From Eonycteris spelaea (lineage: Eukaryota; Chordata; Mammalia; Chiroptera; Pteropodidae): 64,000 nucleotides of DNA. The notes under the pieces are model-generated. The model was given only the letters and a program-made list of their open reading frames with translations. It was not told where the DNA came from and ran no database searches. Location of the stretch: the NCBI GenBank assembly GCA_003508835.1, contig PUFA01000021.1, forward strand, positions 5,496,501-5,560,500, given 5' to 3'. This document shows positions 11,836-25,034 of the stretch, piece after piece. Each line of letters opens with the position of its first letter. Position 1 is the stretch's first letter. A program made the translations under genes and the position numbers.

Positions 11836-12400
11836 ATTTAACAAACATTTGTTTGTGTACACTGCCAAGTACCAGGCTAGACATGGCCCCTGGGCTCCAA
11901 AGGATATTATAATCCAATAAGGGTGTGGATTTAGGGTAAAAATGAACACAAAGATAACCGTCTTAGTTAAGTATCAAATGAAAAGTAAAATTAAACATTC
12001 ATTGGGTTAAAATGAATGAGAAAATACAACAGACAGGGAGAAGCAGGTGAGACGTCCTAAGAGCAGAAGGTTCTTGAAGAATGGGTAGATTGTCGCAGAG
12101 GGAGATGGATGAGGCAGAGAAACCAGTATAATCAAAGATGTAGAGATGAGACCTCACAGGGGCATGCTCCTGGTCCTCCGGCAGTGGAGCTGGGCCAGTA
12201 CATGGAGGTGGCTAACGCTGGAGTTTCATCGGAAGGCTAGGGAGGTGGATGGGGCCAGATTCGCATGGTTCTGAATACTATTGGAAAGTGCCTTGTTTGG
12301 AGCAGGGCTTTAGGAAGACGAACCTGGCACCAGTTTGATTGGAGGAATTAGAGAGAGTGGAGGAATTGAAAATGGAATTGAGATTTGTTAGCTGAGCTGG
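11836..12400 (-). mobile_element. L2 LINE 3' region, antisense
   Basis: It begins TTTAACAAACATTTGTTTG with CCAAGTACCAGGCTAGACAT, the reverse complement of the L2 3' end. It continues with GATGGGGCCAGATTCGCATG and GGCTTTAGGAAGACGAACC, which fit the L2 antisense body. Confidence 0.7.
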
Positions 12401-12724
12401 CTCCTCTTTTGTCCACATGAAGGGATTTCTGGTTGGAGTCGGGTAATTATTTTTCTTCCTTCCTTGTTTTCTTGAGATTTCCATCTCGAATGATGTAAAA
12501 CAACTTGAAGGCTTATAATGACAGATGCAAAGAGCCCTCACCATGTTGAGAGCCTTAGAGAGCAGGTGATAGACACTCAGAAAAGAGCACAAATGGTCTA
12601 TTTCGGTGAAAGGATCCTTGAATTGTTAATTCCTAAAGTAACATGTTACCTGTACATACAGTTGCTCCCATGCTGTTCATCAGTGAAGTGGGACTTCCAG
12701 CTACATTCTCATGTCTTTCCTCTC

Positions 12725-12975
12725 TCTTTCATTCAAAAAAGACTTACGGAAAGTTATCATGTGCCAGGCACTGTATCAGGATTTGGGATATTCTATTTAG
12801 TTTTTTAAAAATAATCCATTACCTAAGATCGTTCTTATTATATACCCTGTAATATCTCCTCAATAATTATCATCACTTCACTTTACTTGTGAGAAAGCTG
12901 AGGCTCAGAAACGTTAAGTAACTTTCTCATTGTCATACGCAGAACAAAGCCGAGATCTGGTTTCTCATATTCTGC
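12725..12975 (-). repeat. MIR SINE, antisense
   Basis: ATCATGTGCCAGGCACTGTA, then GAGAAAGCTGAGGCTCAG, then TTAAGTAACTTTCTCATTG is MIR in reverse complement. Confidence 0.8.
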
Positions 12976-13034
12976 CTGGGAGAATGAAATAGTACACAAA
13001 ATGCCACCTAATGTCTTCCAATTATCGAGAGAGT

Positions 13035-13240
13035 CCGTGTCCCAACACCTTAGACAAGTATCCTCACAACAACTTTATTATTAGGCCTTATTGTCCCCTG
13101 AAGTGCAAAAGGTGTAAAAGGACTTGTCTAAGGTCTCTTAACAAGGTGTCGAGTGAGCTGGGTTGAAGTCAACAAGGGGAGATGGGAAGTGGACACTGGA
13201 ATTGGGATCTATCTGATCCAAAGCCTGTGCGAGAGAGATT
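13035..13240 (-). repeat. MIR SINE, antisense, diverged
   Basis: TATCCTCACAACAACTTTAT, then AAGGACTTGTCTAAGGTC and GGGTTGAAGTC fit reverse-complement MIR. Confidence 0.6.
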
Positions 13241-13279
13241 CTGATGATCCTCACCCCTTTGGCCAGTCATCTAAGGTAA

Positions 13280-13490
13280 TGTGCAGACACTTTCTTTGTT
13301 ATCACACATAATCCTGAATGCTGTGAGGTCACATTCTTCCTTCACAGCATGGGAATCCATATCTCAGAGCGGTGAGGTTATTCACCAGGATCATTTGCCA
13401 GTAAGTGACTGATGAGAAGGTTAAAATCCAAGTGTGTCCGATGCTCAATCCTGCTCCATACAAAAATCCATTCTCCACTGGGAAGACCTG
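13280..13490 (-). repeat. MIR SINE, antisense
   Basis: CACATAATCCTGAATGCTG, TCTCAGAGCGGTGAGGTTAT, CCAGTAAGTGACTGATGAG and AATCCAAGTGTGTCCGATG fit reverse-complement MIR. It is the third antisense MIR in a row here. Confidence 0.65.
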
Positions 13491-13844
13491 TGCTTCCCCA
13501 GAGTTAGAGTCAGTTTTCCTTTTGCTTCCACGGGCCAGCCTAGGAGAGAGGGAGCTGCCTGGCTTTCTCGCCTCCAGAATGGCCTCTTCTCTTGCTGAGA
13601 GCAAGGTGTCATAGAGTCCCCATGTTAAATGCACCACGTGGTAGGTAAAGCATGGAACCATGAACATTAAAATCATAGCCACTGACCTGTCCGGAAATGT
13701 TTCTTACGTCATGGTAAAAGGGAAAAGCAGGAGGCAAAAGAGTGGACATAAAAATAGAAACGCATGTGCACAGATTCTGGAAGGAAGTTCACAGAAAACG
13801 GGCAGAGTGTGAGGACGCGGAGTTACAGGTAGTTTTTTTTGTTT

Positions 13845-14075
13845 TTTTTTTTTGGCATTTTTTAAATTGTCTTCAGTGTTGCTGTGTGTGTGTTGGGGGG
13901 GGGAGTTTGCTATTGAAGTGTCACATATTAAATTGTAGAAGCCAGAAGTGTATAGCGAATTTCCACACACCGAACCCCCCTTGTGCGGTGAGCACCCGGA
14001 TGAAGAAATAGAACACTGTTGGTACCCCCAGAAGTCCTATGCGTGCCCTCTCCAATGCCACTCTGTGTTTTCATG
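13845..14075 (-). mobile_element. L1M 3' UTR fragment, antisense
   Basis: GAAGTGTATAGCGAATTTCC, then GTGAGCACCCGGATGAAG, then AATAGAACACTGTTGGTACC and CCCAGAAGTCCTATGCGTGC match the antisense 3' UTR of old L1M elements. Confidence 0.7.
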
Positions 14076-14562
14076 TAAAATTCAGAAAATCCATTCTCTG
14101 AGCACATAATGAACTGTGCATAAACATGCACCAAAAATCAATCCCCAAAAAATCCAAGGAAGAGGTGGGCTGGTCACCTGAGCCAGTAAGGGTTGTGCAC
14201 CCCTAGAAATACTATGTCCTACTGACATCAGGGGGCCCCCGGGAGTCTGAACCCCAGAACTGGCAGAGAACAAACACTGGAGGACCTTCAGTACAAGGAG
14301 AAGGGGCTGGAGAACGTGGTTTCGGAAAATTGAAAGGACGAGAGAGAAAGTTCAAGGTCACAGGCACAGCTGTCAAGGGCCTGGAATCTGGGGGAGCTGA
14401 TTTCTCCAAGTGGTGTGATCACTCGATACCCAAAAGAAATTGAAAAAATGAGAAAAGGGGTTGACACCCAGGAGATGAGTTCTTGAGTTATATAGGTAAG
14501 TGCCACGAGAGAAGGTTGGAAGATTTTTTTTTTTCAAGAACTGAGCTCTACTGATAAGGAGC

Positions 14563-14943
14563 TGTTCAGGACTGAATTGTGTCCCCTTCAACATTCATAT
14601 GTGGAAGCCCTAACTCCCAATGTGACAGTATTTGAAATAAGGCCTTTAAGAAAGTAATTAAGGTCAAGTGAGGTCATAGTGTGGGACCCTGATCCAATAC
14701 GACCGCTGTCCTTCCAGGAAGAGGAAGAGACCCCGGGATGCTCGCACGGAGAAGCCCTGTGAAGACACAGTGGGAAGATGCCACCTGCAAGCCAAGGGGA
14801 GGGGCCTCAGAAGAAATAAACCTGCCGTCACCTTGAGCTTAGACGTCCAGACTCCCCAACCGTGGGAAATAAACTTCTGTGGTTTAACAGAAGTCCCGCC
14901 CAGTCCGTGGGATTTTGGGATGGTGGCATAGCTAACTAAAACA
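14563..14943 (+). mobile_element. MLT1A/B-type MaLR solitary LTR
   Basis: It starts TGTTCAGGACTGAATTGTGT, then has CATATGTGGAAGCCCTAAC, AATTAAGGTCAAGTGAGG and GGGAAATAAACTTCTGTGG, and ends GCTAACTAAAACA. At 381 bp with TG...CA ends, this is a near-complete ERVL-MaLR LTR. Flanking GGAGC and GGCGT are a poor 5-bp duplication, in keeping with age. Confidence 0.9.
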
Positions 14944-14944
14944 G

Positions 14945-16300
14945 GCGTTCTATACATTTTTGCTGTTATTTCTAAGACTGTGTATTATTTGATCTTTGTC
15001 CCTTTGCTTTCTTCAGGTATAAATGATGCAGCCAATGCAGGACTACTTATCAATTTTCATACGATCATTTTCGTATCTCTTTTGTTTGGAAATTTTAAGA
15101 AAATGAGAGTGAGATTTATTCTTGAAGGACGAGCTTTGCAATATCACCACATGGTGGCCTACTCTGGCTCACTCAGCAGATACGTCTTTAGACTTGAAGT
15201 TTGGATATACTTTTATTTTTTTAATTGAATAGTTGAGTCATTGATCTTGAAAAAACAAATCATTCAGGGTTCATATTTTTTAACGCATCAAAATAATTTT
15301 TATAGCAACAAATGTACCGAAGTCTCAATAGTAATTAAAAATACCATGGCCCATTGGAATACTGGAACACCAAAAGCCTACCAACTAGCTGTGAGATTTG
15401 GGATGAGGCACCCTGAAATCCACTCTTCTGAGCGATGAAACAATATACGTGTTGCAGGGCGGTCATCAGGATGAATAATAATGTACGTAAGGTGCTGGGC
15501 GAAGTGCTGGCTTGTGGGAGACCTTGGGTAAGTGGCCACAGCTGTTGTCTTGAGACCACTGTGTCGAGACAGGTTTTTTCCGGATTCCAGAAAGCATGGG
15601 CGTCACCCAGGCCGAAGCGCCGCAGGCCTGGGCAGTCTCTGAGGACTTCGTCACAGAGGCAGGAAAGCAGGACTGAGGTCGACTGGAGTCGCCTCTGGCG
15701 CTCTGGGCGTGTCTTGCCAGAGTTCCTGTGGTCAGGGCTATTTCTCGTGCTGTAATTTGGTTTGTCAGGAAACAGACCTCATATGAGCAAAAGTGAAAAG
15801 CGAGGTTGACACAGAGGAGGGTCCTCAAAGTCTTGTGCACTCAGGCGACGCTTGCGTGAACGCCTTTTGTCGTCATGGATGGGTTTGCGTCCGCTCTGAC
15901 TTTATCTGCTTGAGAAAGGAGGCGGGATGGTTGGGACTGGGCCCTTCTGAGGTGCTCCAGGAAGGGTGAGTCAGGACCAGCCTTGGCTCGTGACTGCCCT
16001 ACAGCAGGGACAGCGCTGCTGGGGCATCTTCCTGTCCCTGCTGGCCAGGGAGGCCAGGCTGTATCAAGGGCCAGGCTGCTCGCACACAGGATCATAAAGC
16101 AGGTGCTGATTTTGAACCTCCTTTTCCCCCCGTGTTGGTGTCCAAGAGCCCAAATGCCCTCCTTGATGTCCCCAGACTCTTCGATGATTGTCCTGTCCCT
16201 TATTAGAGCTTCCTTTGGGTCTTTCCACCATCTCCTGTGGGTGGCACTGTCTTATTCTCCTTTCTTACATTAAACCTGCATTAGCACCGTTAGTCCCTTA
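14945..16300. other. Unique non-coding interval
   Basis: No gene or repeat family was recognised. Overlapping open frames on both strands at 15435-15840 lack homology that I can see, conserved motifs or splice context. Confidence 0.35.
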
Positions 16301-16302
16301 GC

Positions 16303-16498
16303 ACGGTGCTCTCCTTCTTGTCAAAGGTCCCCATCCTGATGACACAAGGAATCACCTGGAGAGCTCATTTACAATGCCAGCGCGTGACCCTTCCCCCTCC
16401 TCCCCTTTTCCACAGGTCTGGGAGGGAGGCTTGGGAACCCATGGTTGAACCAGCTCACTGGTTCTTCTGATTTGTCATCAGGTCGAGGACCACAACTG
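16303..16498 (+). mobile_element. MER5A-like hAT element, diverged
   Basis: AAGGAATCACCTGGAGAGCT, then TTCTTCTGATTTGTCATC and GGTCGAGGACCACAACTGTA resemble MER5A. The middle is degraded. Confidence 0.5.
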
Positions 16499-16499
16499 T

Positions 16500-18080
16500 A
16501 GCAGCAGACTGGGAAGTTAACAGCTTTCTTGAGGCAAACCAGTCCCAGAAAACGCATTAGCTACCTCATCAGCAACCTTCTTAAAAAACAGTCTCCCTGT
16601 GCCAATGAACAAGCCCGAGCACCGTCAGGAGAGGGGTGAGTTGGGGTCTCAGCCACTGAGTTCCAGGAGGTGTGGAGGGAGGCGTCACAGGCTGAAAGAG
16701 CTTTGCTCTTTCTCAAGCCACACCAGTTAAGGGGTTTATCTGTGGGATGTAGATGGTCACGTCGTGGGGATGGGTGATCATTTCCAGATGTAATTCTGCA
16801 TGTTGCATCCACCCCATTCCCCGTCTTCCAGTGGCCTAGGGCAGCCGGGAGTGGAAACTCAGGAAATTTTGGTATTTGCTGGGTGTGAATAGGATGAGGG
16901 TTTCTCTCTCCATTCATTTTGGTGGAAATGAGAGTTGAAAGAGAGTGGGGAAATCCTCAATAATAACAACAATAATTATAATAATAAAATAGTAGAATAA
17001 TAAACAACTTAGTGTTTTTCAGTTTATTTTCTGTACTAAAAGTAGAATCAACAATGGAGCAGTGCACTATGACTTTGTGGGTCCTAGTAGCCATCCGACT
17101 CCAAAATCTTTATCTAGCCTAATGCCACCCAGAGGTGCTGTCACTAAATACTAAATGCTGATTGACACTGTCTGTTCATTCACTTAAACGCTGTGTGTGA
17201 TTCAGGGCAGCAGGACCCCTATGCTGGTGATGAAGCCAAGGTGACTCATCTCTATGGCCCAGTTTGCTCATCCCCAGAAACCACAGAAATGCCTGGGGAC
17301 AACTAGTGTGCCAGCCTTCCAGCTCCGTGTCTTGATTCTATTTTAAAATCCATGGTTACCACAAAATACAGAACAGAATATGTATTTCTAGACTTTACCT
17401 CCTGTCACGGAATGAGTAGTTGAAACAAGTCTCTGAAGCCGCATTCTCCTGGACAGGCCAGAGGTGGGACTTGTGGCTGGTGGCAGCCTTTACTTTCACA
17501 GGTGGCTGTCACACACACACGACACTCCTTCCTCAACTGATTCACCACATTCCTCACAAAATGTCTTCTGACCTTTTAACCCCAAATAATACCGCGTTCC
17601 CTGCTCTCCTCATATCCACGTTGGAGGAACCACATTCCGTTGTTGGACAGAGGTGGCTGTTAATAAATTCTGGATTGCAAGCGCACAGCTCCACCCCAGG
17701 TTCCCTCAGAGAACTAGAAGGGATGGGAGGAACAAGAAAGGATGGGGCTTGGGGGAGGGACATCTCAGCTAACCCATCCATCATGATTAACAATAAAATT
17801 AGAATAGACACCCTCTGATTCCTCGGTGAGGCAGAAGCAAAATAAGTTGGAAACATTATCCCTGAGCTCTGACGGCCCAGTTCCAAGGAACAGCCTTGTT
17901 TCTTCCACGTGACTGCAGTGTCTTTCCCATGGCACACTCATAGGTATCCAGAACCAACTCTCTCAGGAAAAGGTGGGCAATGACATCAACCTGGGCAGGT
18001 GGCCTCAAATTTGCAGGGATCAGTGAATGAGGGTAAGGTAGACTCTACAGCCCAGATCTGCCGGGAGGCTAAAGGGAGTT
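16500..18080. other. Unique non-coding interval
   Basis: No gene was recognised. An AAT-rich simple tract lies at 16958-17005. Open frames on both strands around 17420-17937 look like chance. Confidence 0.35.
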
Positions 18081-18345
18081 AGTTAATGCGCATAAAGTCT
18101 TAGAACAGAGCTGAGCACAGAGATGTTAGGACTATCAGTTGTTGTCGTTATGTTTACTATGTTAGACACCTTACACCCATTTGATTAAGAAGCAACACAA
18201 TTCAGTGGAAAGAACTTTGGGGCAGGACTCTGGGGACCTGTAGCCCAGTGTCCATTCTGCCCGATGTTCTGTGTGAATGTGGAAGATCCCCCAACCTTCT
18301 GGATCCCGCACTGGTGATCCGTAAATTGGGAGAGGAGATGCCTGG
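18080..18345 (+). repeat. Two diverged MIR pieces
   Basis: AGTCTTAGAACAGAGCTGAG, then CACAGAGATG and ACTATCAGTTGTTGTCG (18087-18150) look like a MIR 3' half. GTGGAAAGAACTTTGGGGCA, then GATCCGTAAATTGGGAG (18205-18330) looks like a second MIR 5'-central part. Confidence 0.5.
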
Positions 18346-19054
18346 GTTATGTGTCGATTTGTTTAGATTGTTGGGAAGACCTAGCAACGCATAATTTTTC
18401 TCCTCTCGATCTCTGATTCAACTTTCTCTCCTTCCTGCCACGTGGATTAAATCCAATTCAGGCATCAAATTAAATTATAGAAGGTCAACACCGAGACATT
18501 AACGCATTGGACCACACCAACCTCCAGTTCACTGGGCCAGTGTTTTCTGGATTATTAGCAATCTTATGAATGTATTACAAAATCCAATTTTAAATGCATG
18601 TGGTTTGACTTGGCATCTCTGCTGTGACATACATCACACATCCAGTATATCGTTTGTCACCATCTGACACAATGTGCCATTACTTGTTGTTTGTCAGTGA
18701 AGACAACACATGGCTCCTGTTCACTCTGGAATGGAGCTTTCATTGAGTCCAGGGGTTTGTGGGGCTGGGGTGTAGGAGAGAGTCAGGGCTGGAGATTAGA
18801 ACTCACCCTTTCCTGGAGATGGGGACAGGGTGCCCTACTTACAGCTGGGTCGTTGGCTACATTGAGCAAAAAGAAGAAGGAGAAAAGGCAAAATGGTACT
18901 CAGACCCTCGTTTACACTGTGCGTGCACAAGGAAGAAAAGCATCTCAAACTGCTGACGGCCCAGGATGCATAGCACTTTGTTTATTGAGAAGCATGTTGG
19001 TTCACGTTCATGCAGGTGAGGACTCTGCCCCCCACTAGGGCCAGGGCGTGCTTT

Positions 19055-19130
19055 CTATCATTCATTCATTGGCTCGTTCCCTGTATGTGCTGTGTCCTGG
19101 ACTTGTTTTGTTCAAAACACACCTTTTCAT
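19055..19130 (-). mobile_element. L2 3' end scrap, antisense
   Basis: ATCATTCATTCATTGGCTCG followed by TGTATGTGCTGTGTCCTGG is the tail-proximal part of L2 in reverse complement. Confidence 0.5.
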
Positions 19131-19396
19131 CCCCCTCAGCAAAATCGGGAAGAGGTGAGGAGAAGTTCTGATAATTACTCCCTATCCAACAAGTCACTGC
19201 ACCTGAACTGTCCCAGTTCCACGTGGGGCATGAACGCGCGTCAAGGGAGCCGTCTGGATGCACGGGGCCACGTGCTGTGACCTGCTGACTGCCCGGCTGC
19301 GCTTTTCCTCAACAGCCACGGTGAGGCCGCTGGGAGAAAGGGAACCTGGTCCTGGGAGGAGGAAGCGCAGAAGGAAGGGTTTTCGGTGTTTACCCA

Positions 19397-19440
19397 TTCA
19401 TTCATTCACTCATTCATTCACTCGTTCATTCGTTGAAGCA
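19397..19440 (-). repeat. (CATT)n tract, probably an L2 tail
   Basis: CATT/CACT units followed by CGTTGAAGCATCATGCCCAG. An L2 3' end in antisense with an expanded terminal repeat is the simplest reading. Confidence 0.6.
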
Positions 19441-19559
19441 TCATGCCCAGGCTGACAGTCGGCCAGCACATGTCCACGTGGATTACTGGTATTTACCGCC
19501 GGCCTCTGTCTGATGGTTTGTCCTGACTGTTGCTGTCTTTGCTGTACCTGATGTTAATT

Positions 19560-19990
19560 ATTGTGAATATTGTTCATTAATCAAGTTTGGTTGAGCACCA
19601 ACTGGTCTCTAAGCACACTGGAAATTATGGAAATATGAAAATAAATGGCCTTGTTTTTGTCTTCAAGGAATATACAAACCAGTGGGCTAAATGTAGCTGC
19701 TTAAAGAAAAAAAAATGCTTGAATTCGATTTAAGTCAAAGTAGCACAAGGGTCCAGTGTTCGAAGAACCAAGGGAGACGTCTAAGCAGGACACGGGACCT
19801 CGTGGAAGGAGGGGGCACAGAACCTTGAGAGAGCACGGTGCATGTGGGAAGCAGCAGTCGTTGAGAGCGGATTCGTTAAGGGGATACTGGAGTGCCATGA
19901 GCCGTCCCCAGGGGCATGAGGGAGAACGGACAAGAGCTTGACTGATTCCTGCAATTTTCTTGCTAAAATTTTTAGCAGCAGAGTGGTGGT
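19560..19990 (-). mobile_element. L2 LINE, antisense
   Basis: TTGGTTGAGCACCAACTGGT with CTTCAAGGAATATACAAACC is the antisense L2 3' region. The downstream part is diverged but continues in the same sense. Confidence 0.6.
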
Positions 19991-20064
19991 ATCATGTTTG
20001 CAACTTAGGAAGCCTTCTCTAGCTCAAGAATGAAATAACAGATGTGGCAAGAAAAGGAAACCAA

Positions 20065-20830
20065 TTAGAAAACATTTATTCATTCGACAAATAATTTTTG
20101 AAGGCCTGATCTGTGTCATGTGACCCAAGCGTTTACAATGTAACTGGAGAGTTGCGTTTAAGCAAAATACAAATGGCGTTAAGTGTTATTAGTGGAACTC
20201 CATGACTGTATGCATGTGAGAGGCGGGGGGGCTTTACTCAATAAGTGAGCAAGAGAAGAACTCCTTAAGAAAGGGGCATTTATTCTGAGGCCCAAAGGAT
20301 GCGTAGGTTCATTCTGGGTCCTGTGCAAAGCACGTCTGGGAGCAGGAAAACCTGTTGGGCAGCCGGTTCAGTTGCCCTTGGCAGGGAGGAGATCTGGCAT
20401 TGGAAATGTGGGGAAGAGAGCTGACTAGAGATATATCTTGGAGATAAAGTTGGCAGGACGGCTGTCATCTGGGTGAGAAAAGGCGAGGCTATGCAGCAGG
20501 TCAGTGGGAGGCTGTGTGGACTTGAAAGAGGTTTAGATGGAAAAATCCACCTGGCTTGGTGATGAATAGTGTGGAGAGTGGGCCAGGGAGGGTAGAGCCT
20601 GGGATGATTTCTGGTTTTCTGGCTCGGTAACTTGGATTGACAGAGGCATGGTGAACCATAAATGGGGAGAGGGGAGGGGGCTGATGATTACTTCAGTCTC
20701 GAGATGTGTCTGAGATGCCCATGACACATCCCGAGAGATATGTCTATCCAATAGGCAGGCGAGCCTTGGGCTGGGAATTACAGCACATAGGAGCCGAAGG
20801 ATGAGAGTGGATGAGTCCATCCAGAATGCA
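20065..20830 (-). mobile_element. L2 LINE, antisense, long fragment
   Basis: ATTTATTCATTCGACAAATA is the L2 3' end. GATTTCTGGTTTTCTGGCTC, then GGTAACTTGGATTGACAGAG and GAGATATGTCTATCCAATAG, further in, match the antisense L2 body. It is decayed throughout. Confidence 0.7.
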
Positions 20831-23719
20831 TGTAAGATGCCGACACCACTGCTGAGCCAGGCACCTGAAATGGTGCTAAGCACTTAACCCATCCTGCTAA
20901 GTGCTGAGTGCTAAGCGAGATCGGCCACAAATTGACAACTGCATTGTTACATCTCTCTTAACCCCCGAGTGACCCAAAGTTAGGGGACAGTCTCAACTTA
21001 ACGCAATTTCATTCTTTTCATGGAAAGCCTGTTACTAATTAATTAGCAATAGCTATCTCTGAGGGATGAGATTAGGAACGGATGGTTGAAGGGAGAATTT
21101 TACTTTTTAGGTAATAAAATTCTGCGTTTAAAAAATTTTTGTCTTGCAGCAACCTGTTACATATTTCTTCTTATACATAACAAATAAATAGAGTGCTTTT
21201 AAACACCTGATTACAATAAGATTGGGCTTCCCTCGCGTGATAAATACAACTTAAAAGTGGTTACTGTCATAAGACTTTTCGTATGCATAAATTCTTAAAG
21301 AAGAACAAAAACGACTCTGCCCTCTGCAGCAGAGTTTCAATCTCTGAGCTGGCCACTGTGAATGAGTGCTGCCGAGCTGGAGGTGACGTGGAAGAAAGGG
21401 CAGGGACACAAAGCGCGAGTGGCAGCATTCCATACGTCTCTGCCCGCAGCCCAGGGCATCTTCGGGGTCATGTGCTCATCCCAGAACCGAACTGAGACAT
21501 GTTCTCAGTAGGCGAAGGAGCTGCTCTGAAGCCCCAGATTACAGAATTCTTTGGGGGGGGTGGCGATGGACTGAGTGGAAGTGGCAGGAGATGGAAACCT
21601 TGCAAAGAGTGACCATCGCTGAGAAGCCACTTGGCCTTGGACCCACGGGGGTCGGCTGCACATGGATGGTGCCTTTGCGATAACGTTTCTGCTGTCTCTG
21701 TGTGTTTAAGTGGCCCATTGAAAAAGCAGATAAAAGCCCACGTCTGTGCATGCAAGGATTTCTTTCCTAATGAAATCTAGGGAACAGTCAGATTTTCTTA
21801 TCTTTAATGGAGGACCATTGATTTGTTTATGACTCAGGGAAGCTTACCAGACTCATTTCTCCAACTCTGCTCAGGCTGGTTGTTGTTTTCTTCCTGGGGT
21901 CAAGCATTGTTTTGATGATCTCATTCCTTCTACAAACTAAGAGAGAATATTAAAAGATTGTGGATGATTAGAGTTCCTTTGGTTATGATTGGCACTCAGT
22001 AACATTCTCAGAGAAAGACAAAATGTGCTAATGAGATTCTATTAAGAAGTAAGATAAAAGGAGTTTTTGCAGAAAGGAACTTAAACAATTGGGTTTATCT
22101 TGAATAAAAGAGACAAGAGCAGCAGGTGACAATCAGCCCTGGATTCAACTGGAGTCCAGGATTCTCATATGTGACTGTTAATAGTGCTGTTTCAGTTCAA
22201 TTGCATGTTTTATGCTTCAATAAAGAAAAATGAAAGAAGCCACTTTAAAAGTAGATCAGAGTAAAAAGAGATATTAATTCTAATAAAAGCTGACTTTTCT
22301 CTTTGAGACATCTGCTTGTTCGGTGCCATCTCTCTGTACAGGGCCCCACCTACTGCCTGGTAGGTTATGAGTGGGAGGAGCAACTGATGAATTAATGAGG
22401 CGAAGGAAAACCCAGGCGATTGGTTAACTGATCTTTTGGGCATCTATGCCTTAGCCATTTGATTGGTCAAACCTTAGAGGTATGTTAATGTTAGCAAATC
22501 TTTGCCATCTGTGTGATACTGTGCTGGAAACGGGGAAAAGAAAATTTAAAAATTGCCCTTTCCTTCATCTAATACAGAGATAAATTCACTCAAAATGACT
22601 TCTAGACATTTCTGAAACTATTGCAAATGAAGTGAGCTGCTTAGGAAATGAAGGAGATAAATTTAGAAGACTAGAAAGGGAGTAAATTTGGATGCCGTAT
22701 ATTTTATAATTGCACGTAGGAGTCAAGAGGGCCAGGTTGTATTGAACAAGGTCAACTCAGTGGGCAAGGAATTAATTCTCTCTTTCTGATGATTCTGAAT
22801 TAGTGTCACCTCTTGTGATTCCGAATCCACAAAAGTGTCCTCAACCACGTAACCTGGTCATAGCCTCAAGGTCTGTTTGTGTAACAGCTAGTTCTCAAGT
22901 CTCCAGTTGGAGGAGGTGCAGGCTCGTTTAGTGCTACAAACATTGGACGTCTCCTCTCTAGCAAGCAACCTGTTGGATGCTATGGACTCCCATCTTCCTG
23001 CATGTTCAAGTCTCACTAGACAGCATGGATTTTCCAAATTACAGTCACTTGAACCCTCATCTTTTTCGGTTACATGAAAATCCATTCTTCCCAAGAATAT
23101 CTGGGAAGTCTCAGGCATTTCGTAGATGCTTCCCAATCTCTCTCAGTTGCCAGGTTCACCACCACTTAGCTCAAGACCATCGCAACCCCACTCTGTCCGC
23201 AGCCAACACTGGCTCTTCTGCGAGTCGCCTCCTGTGGCCTCTGAAGCTCCCTTTTCCTCAGTCTCCCCCACATGGTGACTTTAACCAGCCTCCACCGAGT
23301 CATGGGCACTGGTCACTGCACACGCACACCTTAATGAGCGCACCACTGAATTTTTATTTCCTGTTCCCGGACCTCTGCCTTCTAGACCAGTTGACAGTGA
23401 CAACCTTTGCCCCCTTCAGAGGAATTCCCTGGCCCCTCGTAGAGTGGTTTCGTCTTATGATCCCCTAAAGAAATTTCACTGAAATGTTAGTGAAATTAGC
23501 AGTCCATCATTAGCATTCCCCCAAGTGTGAATTGTTTAACCTAAAATGACATCATGAGTAGAATATCGATCTGGAATATTCTTAGCCAAGTCCACTGATG
23601 TTCCTTTTTATAGACTTTCTTTCAGCTTCAGGTGATGCTTGGGTCTGTTTGTCTGTTATAGTTTCTTTGGGCTTGTAGTTCTCAATCACTGGGGGTGGGG
23701 TCCAGCTGGAGCCAGAATA

Positions 23720-23763
23720 CTCACACCCACTCACACCCACTCACACCCGCTCATGCCCACACT
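23720..23763. repeat. (ACTCACACCC)4 minisatellite
   Basis: Four 10-bp units with small changes in the last ones (CCCGCTCATGCCC). Confidence 0.9.
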
Positions 23764-24287
23764 GCTGCAGGACCAGAGATAGTCAGCAAAAGAAGTCTGA
23801 ATCTCAACAGGGGGAGAAACTTTCCTACAGGTGCTGTAACATCTGCTGAGATTCAGTACAACTAAAGTCACAAGCACGTGCATCCCCAAAGAGAGGACTT
23901 GGACTCCTCCTTGTACAGCATCTGTGATCGAGGACTTCACAGTGCTGGGGAACAAGCTTTGCATTTGCATACCCAAGAGAAATTTGGGTGCGGTTACCCT
24001 GGAGTAAAGGGGCTGTCTTGGCTAAAAATAGATTCAAGTGGCATATTTTTTAAAAACAGAGAACTTCTCAGTCTTCTCACTTCAGTTTCTCGAGTCCCAA
24101 CAAGGAGGCCTTGGTCAGAGGTTGCAAATGGCCAGCACGGCCACGGAGTCCACCAAGTTCATGTGTGAGGCCAGTCTCAACTCACTTCATTCCCTACGTG
24201 TCTGGTATGGAGCCCAATCTGGGTGACTAAGTCATAGGTGGTGCCCTCAGGTGATCACACTCAAGGGCGTGGGGTCCATGGGAGGTG

Positions 24288-24319
<32 letters not shown>

Positions 24320-24337
24320 CACACACACACACACAGT
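24288..24337. repeat. (AC)n microsatellite
   Basis: Two AC runs interrupted by TGC, about 50 bp in all. Confidence 0.97.
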
Positions 24338-25034
24338 ACATCCCCTGAGCATTAGCCTCCAGTCCTCCAGCAAATATTGCCATATCCTTCTCCTTGAGCC
24401 CTTTCTGTCCGCTTTAGAGAGCATCAAACTTAACAGCCTTTGTGGTCATGGCCAAGTCTTGGTTGCCTACTCGTTACCATCACCCTTGGCCAAGTACTGA
24501 CCCAGGCTCTGTTGCCAATGGTACCAGGTCCGCTTTCATTCTTGCCGCTGTGCTGCTATAGCGACCTGCGCTGGACTGGGCAAGGCTGACCCTCCTCCAG
24601 TCCAAACGTCCCTGCTCTTCTGGGCTCTCCTGTCCTTCCACCAGGAAAGTTACAGAAGGACGTAACTTCCTCGCATTCTGGTTTTTGCCCATTTGACCTC
24701 CTGGGAACTGGGGTGGGGAAAGGTGGCGATGGGTGTGCCCTGAGCCTGGGTGAGCAGATCTCACCCCTCTAACGCAGAGCCAAACAGTGGGTCAGGCTGT
24801 TCCCATGTTGTGTGCATCATGAGCCAACATACCAATTACTGCTTCTTTCAAAGCATATTGTTGTTTTTTGGCCAGATTCTTGCCAGAGCCCTGTATCTCC
24901 AAACAGTCTCACGAAGCACCTTGTGGCTTTGGTCCACAAAGCACCAGAGGCTAATTGCTGCATCCTACGATAAGTGTAGGGTACAGTATCTGGGTATTTA
25001 GCCTGTATTTATGGCCCCAGAGTCATTGATTTAT

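Larger units (their letters stand above)
20830..25030. other. Largely unique interval
   Basis: A possible sense L2 fragment lies at about 23150-23430 (CACCACTTAGCTCAAGACC, CAGCCAACACTGGCTCTTC). ACTCACACCC repeats lie at 23720-23763 and an AC microsatellite at 24288-24337. The rest is unrecognised. No exon or RNA gene was recognised. Confidence 0.35.
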
